From NCBI RefSeq assembly GCF_900103665.1, contig NZ_FNGY01000002.1:62001-126000 (forward strand): a stretch of DNA of 64,000 bases, written 5' to 3'. The position numbers and the translations under genes were made by a program. This document shows, piece after piece, positions 1 to 6,406 of the stretch (its first letter is position 1; each line of letters starts with the position of its first letter). Below the pieces are notes generated by a model, which worked only from the letters and a program-made list of their open reading frames with translations, had not been told where the DNA came from and searched no databases. The DNA comes from Pedobacter steynii (GTDB lineage Bacteria; Bacteroidota; Bacteroidia; Sphingobacteriales; Sphingobacteriaceae).

Positions 1-94
1 CACCGAACTCCCGTTTAAAAGTCAGCTTGTTACTGCGGTACATCTTTTCGAGTTGTCCCGGCTCGTTTAAATGGTTGATTATTTCGTCTTTCAT
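1..94 (-). CDS. Unknown protein, N-terminal fragment
   Basis: The first 31 residues of a minus-strand gene run off the window edge, starting at the ATG at 92-94 (MKDEIINHLNEPGQLEK...). The visible part is charged, with no signal peptide or recognisable domain. It lies 18 bp downstream of the small membrane protein at 113-451 on the same strand, so the two probably share the promoter near 544-595. The family is not recognised. The reading frame is convincing because it is open to the edge and well placed in the operon. Confidence 0.6.
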   Translation of the reverse strand, partial: MKDEIINHLNEPGQLEKMYRSNKLTFKREFG

Positions 95-112
95 GAGTTT
101 ATACTTTTTAGT

Positions 113-451
113 TTAATTCCACAAGGTCCCATTCAATCCCAGAACTGTACCTAGCCACAATGCGATCAGGTATACCACTAAGCTCAATACATTGGCCAAT
201 ATTTTTCTCCAGCCGCCCTCATCACGCAGATGGTCCATAAGGAAGTAAAATGCAGCGCCCATTGCGCCTGCTACAGGCACTATAATCATAGGCTTTACCA
301 TCCATAGTTTTCCCCATTCCGGGTCTGCTCCTCTAACCTGAAGTAGGAAAACCGTGATTAGGATTAAAGCAATTCCTGCACCGAGCATAAGCCGGCTGCC
401 TAATGAAACTGGATGAACTGACTGAGCTGTTAAATTTTTTCTCTGGGTCAT
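113..451 (-). CDS. Small three-helix membrane protein, function unknown
   Basis: 112 residues. Hydrophobic segments lie at about residues 20-40 (LMLGAGIALILITVFLL), 52-71 (KPMIIVPVAGAMGAAFYFLM) and 84-106 (ILANVLSLVVYLIALWLGTVLGL), which suggests three membrane helices with a positively charged N-terminus. No catalytic or ion-binding motif is visible. From memory, similar Bacteroidota proteins sometimes carry potassium-transporter names; nothing here supports that. It is the first gene after the palindromic operator region at 544-595 and is followed by the fragment at 1-94, so it looks like part of a regulated operon for small membrane proteins. Confidence 0.7.
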   Translation of the reverse strand: MTQRKNLTAQSVHPVSLGSRLMLGAGIALILITVFLLQVRGADPEWGKLWMVKPMIIVPVAGAMGAAFYFLMDHLRDEGGWRKILANVLSLVVYLIALWLGTVLGLNGTLWN

Positions 452-543
452 GGTGTTTAGTTTTATTGGTGATTAAGTTTTGTTGTTGCTCTTGTTTATC
501 GCGCTTTCTGTGTACTTGTTGTATTTTAATTCTTTTAGTTGTA

Positions 544-595
544 CAAAAGTACTTTGCAGTACAAAGTTAAGTAAAAGTACTTTGCATTTCAAAGT
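544..595 (-). promoter_or_regulatory. Promoter with two palindromic operator sites
   Basis: Two 17-bp palindromes, ACTTTGCAGTACAAAGT (551-567) and ACTTTGCATTTCAAAGT (579-595), have centres 28 bp apart. Each has six-base arms ACTTTG/CAAAGT. On the minus strand a Bacteroidota -7 element, TACTTTTG (544-551), touches the proximal palindrome. A dimeric repressor bound here would cover the promoter of the operon starting at 451. The regulator is not in view. Confidence 0.55.
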
Positions 596-713
596 GTTTA
601 GTTAAAATATTTTAAACCTGCACTTTAGGATTAAGGAAAGCAAGCCTCTTTAAACTGGAATAGGGGGGATTAGGCATGATAAATTGCCTGTTCTAAGTAG
701 CTGGTTATTGTTA

Positions 714-1352
714 TTAGATTTTTTCTGCCCAGATATAGGCTCGTCTGGTTGGATATTCCATGCTTTCATGCGGACGACGCTCTATGGCATCAAGTATACT
801 AAAACCCGTTTCAGAAAGTAATTCTATGATGTCATCTGTTTTAAAGAAATACAAATCAATATCTATTTCTTTGTCATGAGCTTTGTCAAAATGAACGATT
901 TGATCTCCTGCGTGAAAGGAAAATAGGAAATTCCCCCCGGTTTTCAATACCCTGTTTATTTCTCCGAAACACTTCCTGACCTGTTCAGTATCAAAATGTA
1001 CGATGGAATAGAATGCAAGGACACTCGCAAAATATTCTGGTGGATAAGCGATATTGAGCATGTCGCCGGTCTCAAATTTAATCTCAGGTGATAATTTTTG
1101 AGCAGCACTAATCATGGCTGGCGACAAATCTATGCCGGTAATGTCTTTTAGCCCATTCCCGTACAGAAATTTTGTTGTTTGTCCGGGACCACAGCCAAAA
1201 TCGGCACAGGGTCCTTTGTCTTTATTGACAGCTGCAAATTCCGTTAACAACAGTCTGTCAAGATTTTTTTTTGAGAGTTCGTCCCAACGATCAGCCGCAT
1301 AGTCGTCGGCTACCTTGTTGTAACAGCTTAATATTTTCTCCTGTGAATTCAT
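714..1352 (-). CDS. Class I SAM-dependent methyltransferase
   Basis: 212 residues. The glycine-rich SAM motif I appears as DFGCGPGQTTKFL at about residues 50-62, followed by the acidic end of strand 2 (GIDLSPAMI), a motif II-like segment (ETGDMLNIAYPPEYFASVLAF) and the post-motif helix of Methyltransf_11/25 proteins (INRVLKTGGNFLFSFH). It is a cytosolic enzyme that moves a methyl group from SAM to an unknown substrate. It stands alone on the minus strand, and the C-terminal part gives no substrate clue. Family assignment is firm. Confidence 0.85.
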   Translation of the reverse strand: MNSQEKILSCYNKVADDYAADRWDELSKKNLDRLLLTEFAAVNKDKGPCADFGCGPGQTTKFLYGNGLKDITGIDLSPAMISAAQKLSPEIKFETGDMLNIAYPPEYFASVLAFYSIVHFDTEQVRKCFGEINRVLKTGGNFLFSFHAGDQIVHFDKAHDKEIDIDLYFFKTDDIIELLSETGFSILDAIERRPHESMEYPTRRAYIWAEKI

Positions 1353-1462
1353 TTTATTCTTTGTTTTCCAATACTAACCGGATTTTGACTTTTCCTGCGT
1401 TTATATTCCTGATGCCTGACGTGTTCAATTTTGAAGGAACATATACACATTACATGAATTTG

Positions 1463-1651
1463 TTAAGACATTATACCTTTGAATAAGTCAGCACTATAGT
1501 ATATCAATAGTAAAATGACGATTATAATGCTGTACAAAAAAAAATTACCCTGTTTAAACATTGTGTTCCATAAAATCCCTTTCTCAGTGAGCATATTGAG
1601 GTGGTTTTTATCGTCTCTATCTGTTTTTTTTATTTTGAATGGCATTAGCAT
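1463..1651 (-). CDS. Possible small single-pass membrane peptide
   Basis: 62 codons. A charged N-terminal half (MLMPFKIKKTDRDDKNH) is followed by one hydrophobic stretch, FFLYSIIIVILLLIYYSADLF, near the C-terminus. No family is recognised and no clear promoter or ribosome binding site precedes it. The region is AT-rich, so an open frame of this length could occur by chance. It is listed because the charged-head, single-helix layout is coherent. Confidence 0.25.
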   Translation of the reverse strand: MLMPFKIKKTDRDDKNHLNMLTEKGILWNTMFKQGNFFLYSIIIVILLLIYYSADLFKGIMS

Positions 1652-1858
1652 GATATCTAAGCTTTTTTGTCATGATCTAATTTACTAAATAAAGCGTGAG
1701 AAATCCAACACAGAGATCGGTAAATAAGCGTGCGGCAGAATCGGTAACCATCAATTATAAAGCTTATAATTAAGTTACAACGTGAAAAATAGATGTACTA
1801 AATCCTTGCATTTTTTGTTTCATTAAAAAATGGTAGCTTCATCTCTAATTAAAAATCG

Positions 1859-2086
1859 ATGAAAAGATATTTAAATTTACTTCTTCCTCATTATTGTTTA
1901 ACGGGTGTTACATCCATTTTAACGTTTATCTTTCTTCTATTAGGCTCTTGTAAAAGAGAGGAACAGATAGCCCTTAAACAGTTAAGAATTTCTGTGAGCA
2001 GGGCAACTGTATTCTTAAAAAAACCAAATAATATTGTATTAACCGAGGGCTCCGAACAGGCAATGAAGTCTCAGGTTCTTAACTGA
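1859..2086 (+). CDS. Short lipoprotein-like ORF, possibly truncated
   Basis: 75 codons. The N-terminus resembles a type II signal peptide: basic start (MKR), a hydrophobic segment and a lipobox-like LLGSC at residues 28-32, followed by charged residues (KREEQ). After the putative lipidation cysteine only about 43 residues remain and they match no domain I know. It may be the exported stub of a gene that lost its 3' part, or a real small lipoprotein. Confidence 0.35.
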   Translation: MKRYLNLLLPHYCLTGVTSILTFIFLLLGSCKREEQIALKQLRISVSRATVFLKKPNNIVLTEGSEQAMKSQVLN

Positions 2087-2209
2087 ATTCGGTGCTTTTT
2101 TGAATTTGTATAAATGTGATTCAAATTCTAATGAATATCTCATTAAAACTAAATACTAATGGTTTTCCATAGCCAATAGGCTGTCCCTAATCAACTCAAA
2201 TTCTAAATT

Positions 2210-2728
2210 ATGAAAGCTACAATTGCAATAATAACAAACGTTATTTTATTCATTGCGTTCCAACAAGAACCTTTAACTAAAGTAGGAACGATAAAATTAC
2301 CAAATAGCCGGGAAAATGTTGAGTTAGGACAAATTCGATCTTTTGAAAAAGCTAATTTTAAATACCCGTCTTCAACTAAAAATCTGCAGCATATCTACAA
2401 GCTTTGCAATGTGTTGTTTGGATTCCAGGATTACACCCGCCCAATAGGTTATGATGTCTCCCTTGAGGGACTAAGGGATAGAATGGTTGGTGAAGTAGAA
2501 GAAATCGAAGCTAGGAAAACGAAGGAAATTGTGGATATCGTTAAATACAACAATACTAAATTTTTAATACGGAAAGCCATACGAGACGATGAATGTAATT
2601 ATTATTTTATTTCTGAATCACGTGCGGGTTTAGGAATAAAAGGTGGTATTCAATTTAAAAAAGCTGATCAACAAAAAGCAGAAACAATCTTAAATGATTT
2701 TTTGAAAAATTTTCAGTTTAAAAAATAA
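2210..2728 (+). CDS. Hypothetical protein with hydrophobic N-terminus
   Basis: 172 residues, with an N-terminal hydrophobic stretch (about residues 3-19) that could be a signal peptide or anchor, then a mixed alpha/beta-like sequence ending in a lysine-rich tail. No motif is recognised. Length, sensible composition and the bidirectional terminator at 2792-2820 support a real gene. Local composition is more AT-rich than the core genes further right, consistent with an accessory region. Confidence 0.55.
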   Translation: MKATIAIITNVILFIAFQQEPLTKVGTIKLPNSRENVELGQIRSFEKANFKYPSSTKNLQHIYKLCNVLFGFQDYTRPIGYDVSLEGLRDRMVGEVEEIEARKTKEIVDIVKYNNTKFLIRKAIRDDECNYYFISESRAGLGIKGGIQFKKADQQKAETILNDFLKNFQFKK

Positions 2729-2791
2729 TTTGAATTCTGATAATGATGGGGCTGTTTGCAAATAGTCGACAGTCCTTGTTATACCCAACAA

Positions 2792-2822
2792 AAAAGCCAA
2801 TCATCTAATGATCGGCTTTTCT
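2792..2822. terminator. Bidirectional hairpin terminator
   Basis: The inverted repeat AAAAGCCAATCA (2792-2803) / TGATCGGCTTTT (2809-2820) has a 5-nt loop and one mismatch, with T-runs on both sides. It can end the plus-strand gene at 2210-2728 and the minus-strand tRNA unit at 2835-3043. Confidence 0.75.
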
Positions 2823-2834
2823 TCGTTTTTAATG

Positions 2835-2919
2835 TACTCAGAGCGGGAATCGAACCCGCACGACTTTTAAGGTCACAGGATTTTAAGTCCTGCGTGTCTA
2901 CCAGTTCCACCATCTGAGC
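2835..2919 (-). tRNA. tRNA-Leu (UAA)
   Basis: An 85-nt cloverleaf with a long variable arm. The acceptor stem is GCTCAGA paired with TCTGAGT; the anticodon loop CTTAAAA gives anticodon UAA; the T-arm is GCGGGTTCGATTCCCGC; the discriminator is A. No CCA is encoded. It is a near-exact duplicate of the tRNA at 25166-25250. Confidence 0.95.
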
Positions 2920-2941
2920 AGGTGATTAACCTTTTAAAAAT

Positions 2942-2968
2942 AAATGCCTTCATGTGATGAAGGCATTT
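2942..2968. repeat. Hairpin between the tRNA-Leu and tRNA-Gly genes
   Basis: AATGCCTTCAT / ATGAAGGCATT form an 11-bp perfect stem with loop GTG between the two tRNA genes. It is kept, with one stem mismatch, in the second copy at 25271-25296. It may guide processing of the two-tRNA transcript or act as a weak terminator. Confidence 0.5.
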
Positions 2969-2970
2969 AG

Positions 2971-3043
<73 letters not shown>

Positions 3044-3185
3044 GTTGATGACGTCACGAAGATAGATATACTTTTCATTTTTCCATACTCTCTTTTCAAG
3101 ATTTCACCGAATGGACTGGATTTCAAGCAATAAAAATTAATATTTTTTTTCTGAATGCCCCTTTTTAAAGGTTTTTAAGATCATT

Positions 3186-4064
3186 TTACCCTAAACCAGA
3201 TTTTTCTCCCGGCAGATGACCATCGCTTTTAGAGACACAAAATCCCTTTCCGAGCATTTCTTTTAAGAATTTCTGTGGTGTAGTACCCAAATAATGCCTG
3301 AAATCCTTGATGAGATGGCTCTGGTCATGGTAGCCATGCATCTGAATCAGTTCAAATAAATTGAGCTTTTCATCTCTCTGATTCATCATTTGATGGATTA
3401 CATCTTTAAACCTCAAAAAACGGAGCAGTTCTTTTGGTGAATACCCTACATATTTTTGAAAACGGAGTTGAATACTTCTTTCCGTCAGATTTGTTTCGGA
3501 AGCGATTGCTTTCACAGGTTGAACCATTGGGTTGTGAAAATAGGGGACAGCTTCCAATAACGGTTTCGATGCAGCATCAGTCGGTTCAATAAACTGAGCG
3601 GTATAAGTACTTAGCAATTGAATCTTTTCTCTCAAATCTTTCAGCGCTGCCAGCTTTTCCCAAAGCTCCAGGAAACAGGTTTTATCGATAAGGACATCCA
3701 GATCAAAAACTTCTTCTGTTCCGAGTTCATTCATTGGAATTTTAAAGAGCCTGTAGAATCCGTTAAGTGTGAAATTTGCGATAATAGCATGAGACCCAGG
3801 TGCTAATTCATAATTCAACAGCTTTCTTAGCGGGCCTATTGCTGCGGTGCGTAAAATGATCGCTGTTCCAACTTCCTCCTGATTAAACGAAATCCGGATA
3901 GGAGCACCGAAATTGAAAACCAGTAACATCTCGAAGTTTGGAGAAAGATGTTGAACGATAGTTTCCGCGGTTGCAGAAGTTTGAAACTGATAAAAATGAC
4001 TTAAAATACCATTAAGCGGTGCTTCTACTTCAAATAAATTAGCATCAAAACTTTTTTCTGCCAT
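3186..4064 (-). CDS. AraC-family transcriptional regulator
   Basis: 292 residues. The N-terminal ~160 residues form a cupin-like sensing region with no identifiable ligand. The C-terminal ~100 residues carry the AraC double helix-turn-helix: ERSIQLRFQKYVGYSPKELLRFLRF for the first, and LFELIQMHGYHDQSHLIKDFRHYLGTTPQKF for the second with the typical GYxDQSHxxxxFRxxxGxTP signature. It is transcribed away from the DoxX-like gene starting at 4211 and may control it. A possible -7 element (TAATTTTG on the minus strand, 4119-4126) lies 55 bp upstream. Confidence 0.85.
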   Translation of the reverse strand: MAEKSFDANLFEVEAPLNGILSHFYQFQTSATAETIVQHLSPNFEMLLVFNFGAPIRISFNQEEVGTAIILRTAAIGPLRKLLNYELAPGSHAIIANFTLNGFYRLFKIPMNELGTEEVFDLDVLIDKTCFLELWEKLAALKDLREKIQLLSTYTAQFIEPTDAASKPLLEAVPYFHNPMVQPVKAIASETNLTERSIQLRFQKYVGYSPKELLRFLRFKDVIHQMMNQRDEKLNLFELIQMHGYHDQSHLIKDFRHYLGTTPQKFLKEMLGKGFCVSKSDGHLPGEKSGLG

Positions 4065-4210
4065 AATAGTCTGTATTTATCTTCTCCAGGTTTGGATTTA
4101 TCTGTAAACCGGTTCAAACAAAATTACTTAAATCAGGAACAACAATATCATCAATGATAAATTCTTGGTTTTTATGTAGATTTATTCAACATCTATCTAA
4201 ATCTACGACA

Positions 4211-4564
4211 ATGGTGATTAAAATTATCAATGCGGTACTGATCTTATTTGCTGTCTTTATGGGCTTAAAGCAAGGCTGGGCAATGGTGAGTGCCAAACCC
4301 GAAATGCTGGAAATGTTTGGGAAATGGAATTTCAATAAAACTGCAGTAATGATTAACGGGATGATCACCATGTTAAGCGCGGTACTGATCCTTTTTCCAA
4401 GAACTTTCCTCTTGGGTAATTTCCTGATGGGCGCAGGGATTTTGATGATCATCTGTCTGGAATTACTCCATAAGGACCTCAAAGGAGCTGTTATTGAATT
4501 GCCCTTTTTCGCTCTGAATCTGTTGATCATCTATTTACAACATCCATTATCGAAAACAACCTGA
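4211..4564 (+). CDS. DoxX-like small membrane protein
   Basis: 117 residues from the ATG at 4211. An in-frame ATG at 4154 would add 19 residues (MINSWFLCRFIQHLSKSTT) that look like untranslated leader. Four hydrophobic helices are predicted: IINAVLILFAVFMGLKQGW, MINGMITMLSAVLILF, FLLGNFLMGAGILMIICLELL and AVIELPFFALNLLIIYL. The layout fits the DoxX-like family of four-helix inner-membrane proteins, whose roles are poorly known. It is divergent from the AraC regulator at 3186-4064. Confidence 0.65.
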   Translation: MVIKIINAVLILFAVFMGLKQGWAMVSAKPEMLEMFGKWNFNKTAVMINGMITMLSAVLILFPRTFLLGNFLMGAGILMIICLELLHKDLKGAVIELPFFALNLLIIYLQHPLSKTT

Positions 4565-4733
4565 TTCAGTGTTGAGCGCTGAAAAATGCTGTAGGGAGAT
4601 TGATATTGCTTAAGACAATTCTCAGCTAAGATGATGTTCTGCTATATTCCTGATCAGTCTGGTTGATTTTTTGTCTTCCTCTGAATAATCTTTGTTTCCA
4701 AAGTTATTATTCTAAATTCGTCCTGAAAAGTGT

Positions 4734-5315
4734 ATGCAAGTAAAGCCTGAATATATTCAATTAAGCGATCTGGAACTCAGTACCCTGTTATCGGAGGGGG
4801 ATGAAATTGCTTATACTGAAATTTACAACAGGTATCACGGGGCCTTATATATCCATGTTTTTAACAAACTTCGTCATAGGGAAGATTCCCGTGATATTGT
4901 ACATGATCTTTTTATCAGCCTCTGGAACAAACGGGAGCAGCTGGTCTTAAAAACAACGCTTTCTTCCTATTTATACACTGCTGTGAGGTATAAGGTTTTT
5001 GATTTAATCTCACACCGGGACGTCGCCTCCCGATATGTAGAATCGGTCTCCGGATTTTCTGAACAGGAGGACGGCATGACCGATCATACCATTAGAGAAA
5101 AGCAATTCCTTGCAATTATTGAACAGGAAATTGCAGCTTTGCCGAAAAAGATGCGGGCAATCTTTGAGCTGAGCAGAAATGGGAATTTAAGCCATAAAGA
5201 AATTGCGGCACAATTGGAGCTCTCCGAAAAAACGGTTAAAAAACAAATCAACAACTCGCTTAAAATCCTGAGGAAGAAACTTGGAACCGCCTTGTTTACT
5301 GCTTTTATTTTATAA
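4734..5315 (+). CDS. ECF RNA polymerase sigma factor (FecI-like)
   Basis: 193 residues. Sigma region 2 is at about residues 25-90 (YNRYHGALYIHVFNKLRHREDSRDIVHDLFISLW), including the core-binding and -10 recognition segment. Region 4 is at about residues 125-185 (IAALPKKMRAIFELSRNGNLSHKEIAAQLELSEKTVKKQINNSLKILRKKL). It is followed at once by a FecR-type anti-sigma gene and a TonB-dependent receptor, the standard cell-surface signalling arrangement of Bacteroidota. The receptor would sense its ligand and release this sigma through FecR. Confidence 0.92.
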   Translation: MQVKPEYIQLSDLELSTLLSEGDEIAYTEIYNRYHGALYIHVFNKLRHREDSRDIVHDLFISLWNKREQLVLKTTLSSYLYTAVRYKVFDLISHRDVASRYVESVSGFSEQEDGMTDHTIREKQFLAIIEQEIAALPKKMRAIFELSRNGNLSHKEIAAQLELSEKTVKKQINNSLKILRKKLGTALFTAFIL

Positions 5316-5349
5316 CAGAAAGATTTATATTTTTTTTCTACGCCCAGAG

Positions 5350-5380
5350 GGAAACTTGTCCGACTCTAATGTATACGGGA
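5350..5380 (+). promoter_or_regulatory. Candidate ECF-type promoter before fecR
   Basis: GGAAACTT (about 5350-5356) resembles the GGAACTT -35 element of many ECF promoters. GTATAC lies about 14 bp further at 5371-5376. It sits between the sigma gene and fecR, where autoregulated ECF promoters are often found. No second copy is visible in the window, so support is weak. Confidence 0.25.
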
Positions 5381-5419
5381 AGCTTTTGCCTGAAGAAGCG
5401 GAACAAAAACATATTCCTC

Positions 5420-6406
5420 ATGATGAAAAATACTGAAGTGCTTGCCTTATTGGAAAAATACCGGGAAAGAAAATGTTCTGAACAAGAGCTTGCTTTTCTG
5501 AACCGCTGGTATGAAGACCGGGACGTTAACGGGATTGCCACACTTAGTGAAACCGAATTTAAGGAAGACCTGCTTTACATTGCAGCAGGTTTGCCATTAC
5601 ATATTCCTGTAATTCATGAGGTTCCTCTGGTCAATAAACGTAAACTATGGCCGCAGTTTAGAACGGTAGCTGCCGCCGCGATCTTACTGATCGGAGTGTT
5701 TCTTTATCTATATTCACCCTTTTTTGGAAAACAAGACCGGTCAGCTCAGCTGATTGCCCTGAACGTCCCTGCGGATCAGCAACGTCAGTTGACTTTGGCC
5801 GATGGAAGTACAATCTGGATCAATGCAGGATCGAAAGTGGAATACCCGAAGCAGTTTGATGGAAAAACAAGGGAAATTTACCTCAGCGGAGAAGCTTATT
5901 TTGACATTAAGCATGATCCTTCAAAACCTTTTATTATTCATACCGGAAAAGTCCGGACCACCGTTCTTGGCACTGCGTTCAATATCAAAGAAGATCCCAA
6001 CTCGCATCGGGTCACAGTTACAGTAACCCAGGGAAAAGTAAGCGTAGCCAATGGCAGGGAAGTGTTGGGAATCGTTACACCAAATCAACAGATCAGTTTT
6101 AATACGACAAACAATAAGTATACGCTAGCCAATGTCGATGCTCAAAAAGCAATCGAATGGCAGAAAAAAGACCTTTATTTTAATGACATCAGTTTTGCAG
6201 ATGCGGCAATTAAACTCGGGCAGCGCTTCAACGTAAAGATCAGTTTTGAAAACGAAAAGATAGGTGCCTGCAGGTTTACAGGAACGGCTTTAAATGGGGA
6301 AAACCTGGATCAGATCTTAAAAGTCATCTGTTCCTTTAACAATGCCAGCTACCAGACTCAGGCGGATGGTCGTATTTTGATTAAGGGGGAGGGCTGTGAA
6401 AATTAA
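5420..6406 (+). CDS. FecR-family anti-sigma factor
   Basis: About 328 residues from ATGATG at 5420; an in-frame ATG at 5369 would add 17 residues that do not fit the family. Layout: cytoplasmic sigma-binding region (about 1-75), one membrane helix (AAAAILLIGVFLYLYS, about residues 90-107), FecR domain (LTLADGSTIWINAGSKVEYPKQF ... GEAYFDIKHDPSKPFIIHTGKVRTTVLGTAFNI) and C-terminal DUF4974 (LYFNDISFADAAIKLGQRF). It would hold the sigma factor at 4734-5315 until signalled by the TonB receptor at 6396. The stop codon overlaps the receptor start by 11 nt. Confidence 0.9.
   Translation: MMKNTEVLALLEKYRERKCSEQELAFLNRWYEDRDVNGIATLSETEFKEDLLYIAAGLPLHIPVIHEVPLVNKRKLWPQFRTVAAAAILLIGVFLYLYSPFFGKQDRSAQLIALNVPADQQRQLTLADGSTIWINAGSKVEYPKQFDGKTREIYLSGEAYFDIKHDPSKPFIIHTGKVRTTVLGTAFNIKEDPNSHRVTVTVTQGKVSVANGREVLGIVTPNQQISFNTTNNKYTLANVDAQKAIEWQKKDLYFNDISFADAAIKLGQRFNVKISFENEKIGACRFTGTALNGENLDQILKVICSFNNASYQTQADGRILIKGEGCEN

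Noticed and set aside
113..451. Naming the small membrane protein a potassium transporter
   Set aside because: 112 residues with three helices and no ion-pathway motif do not support it.
4186..4530. 114-codon minus-strand ORF
   Set aside because: Opposite to the DoxX-like gene, whose helices and start are convincing.
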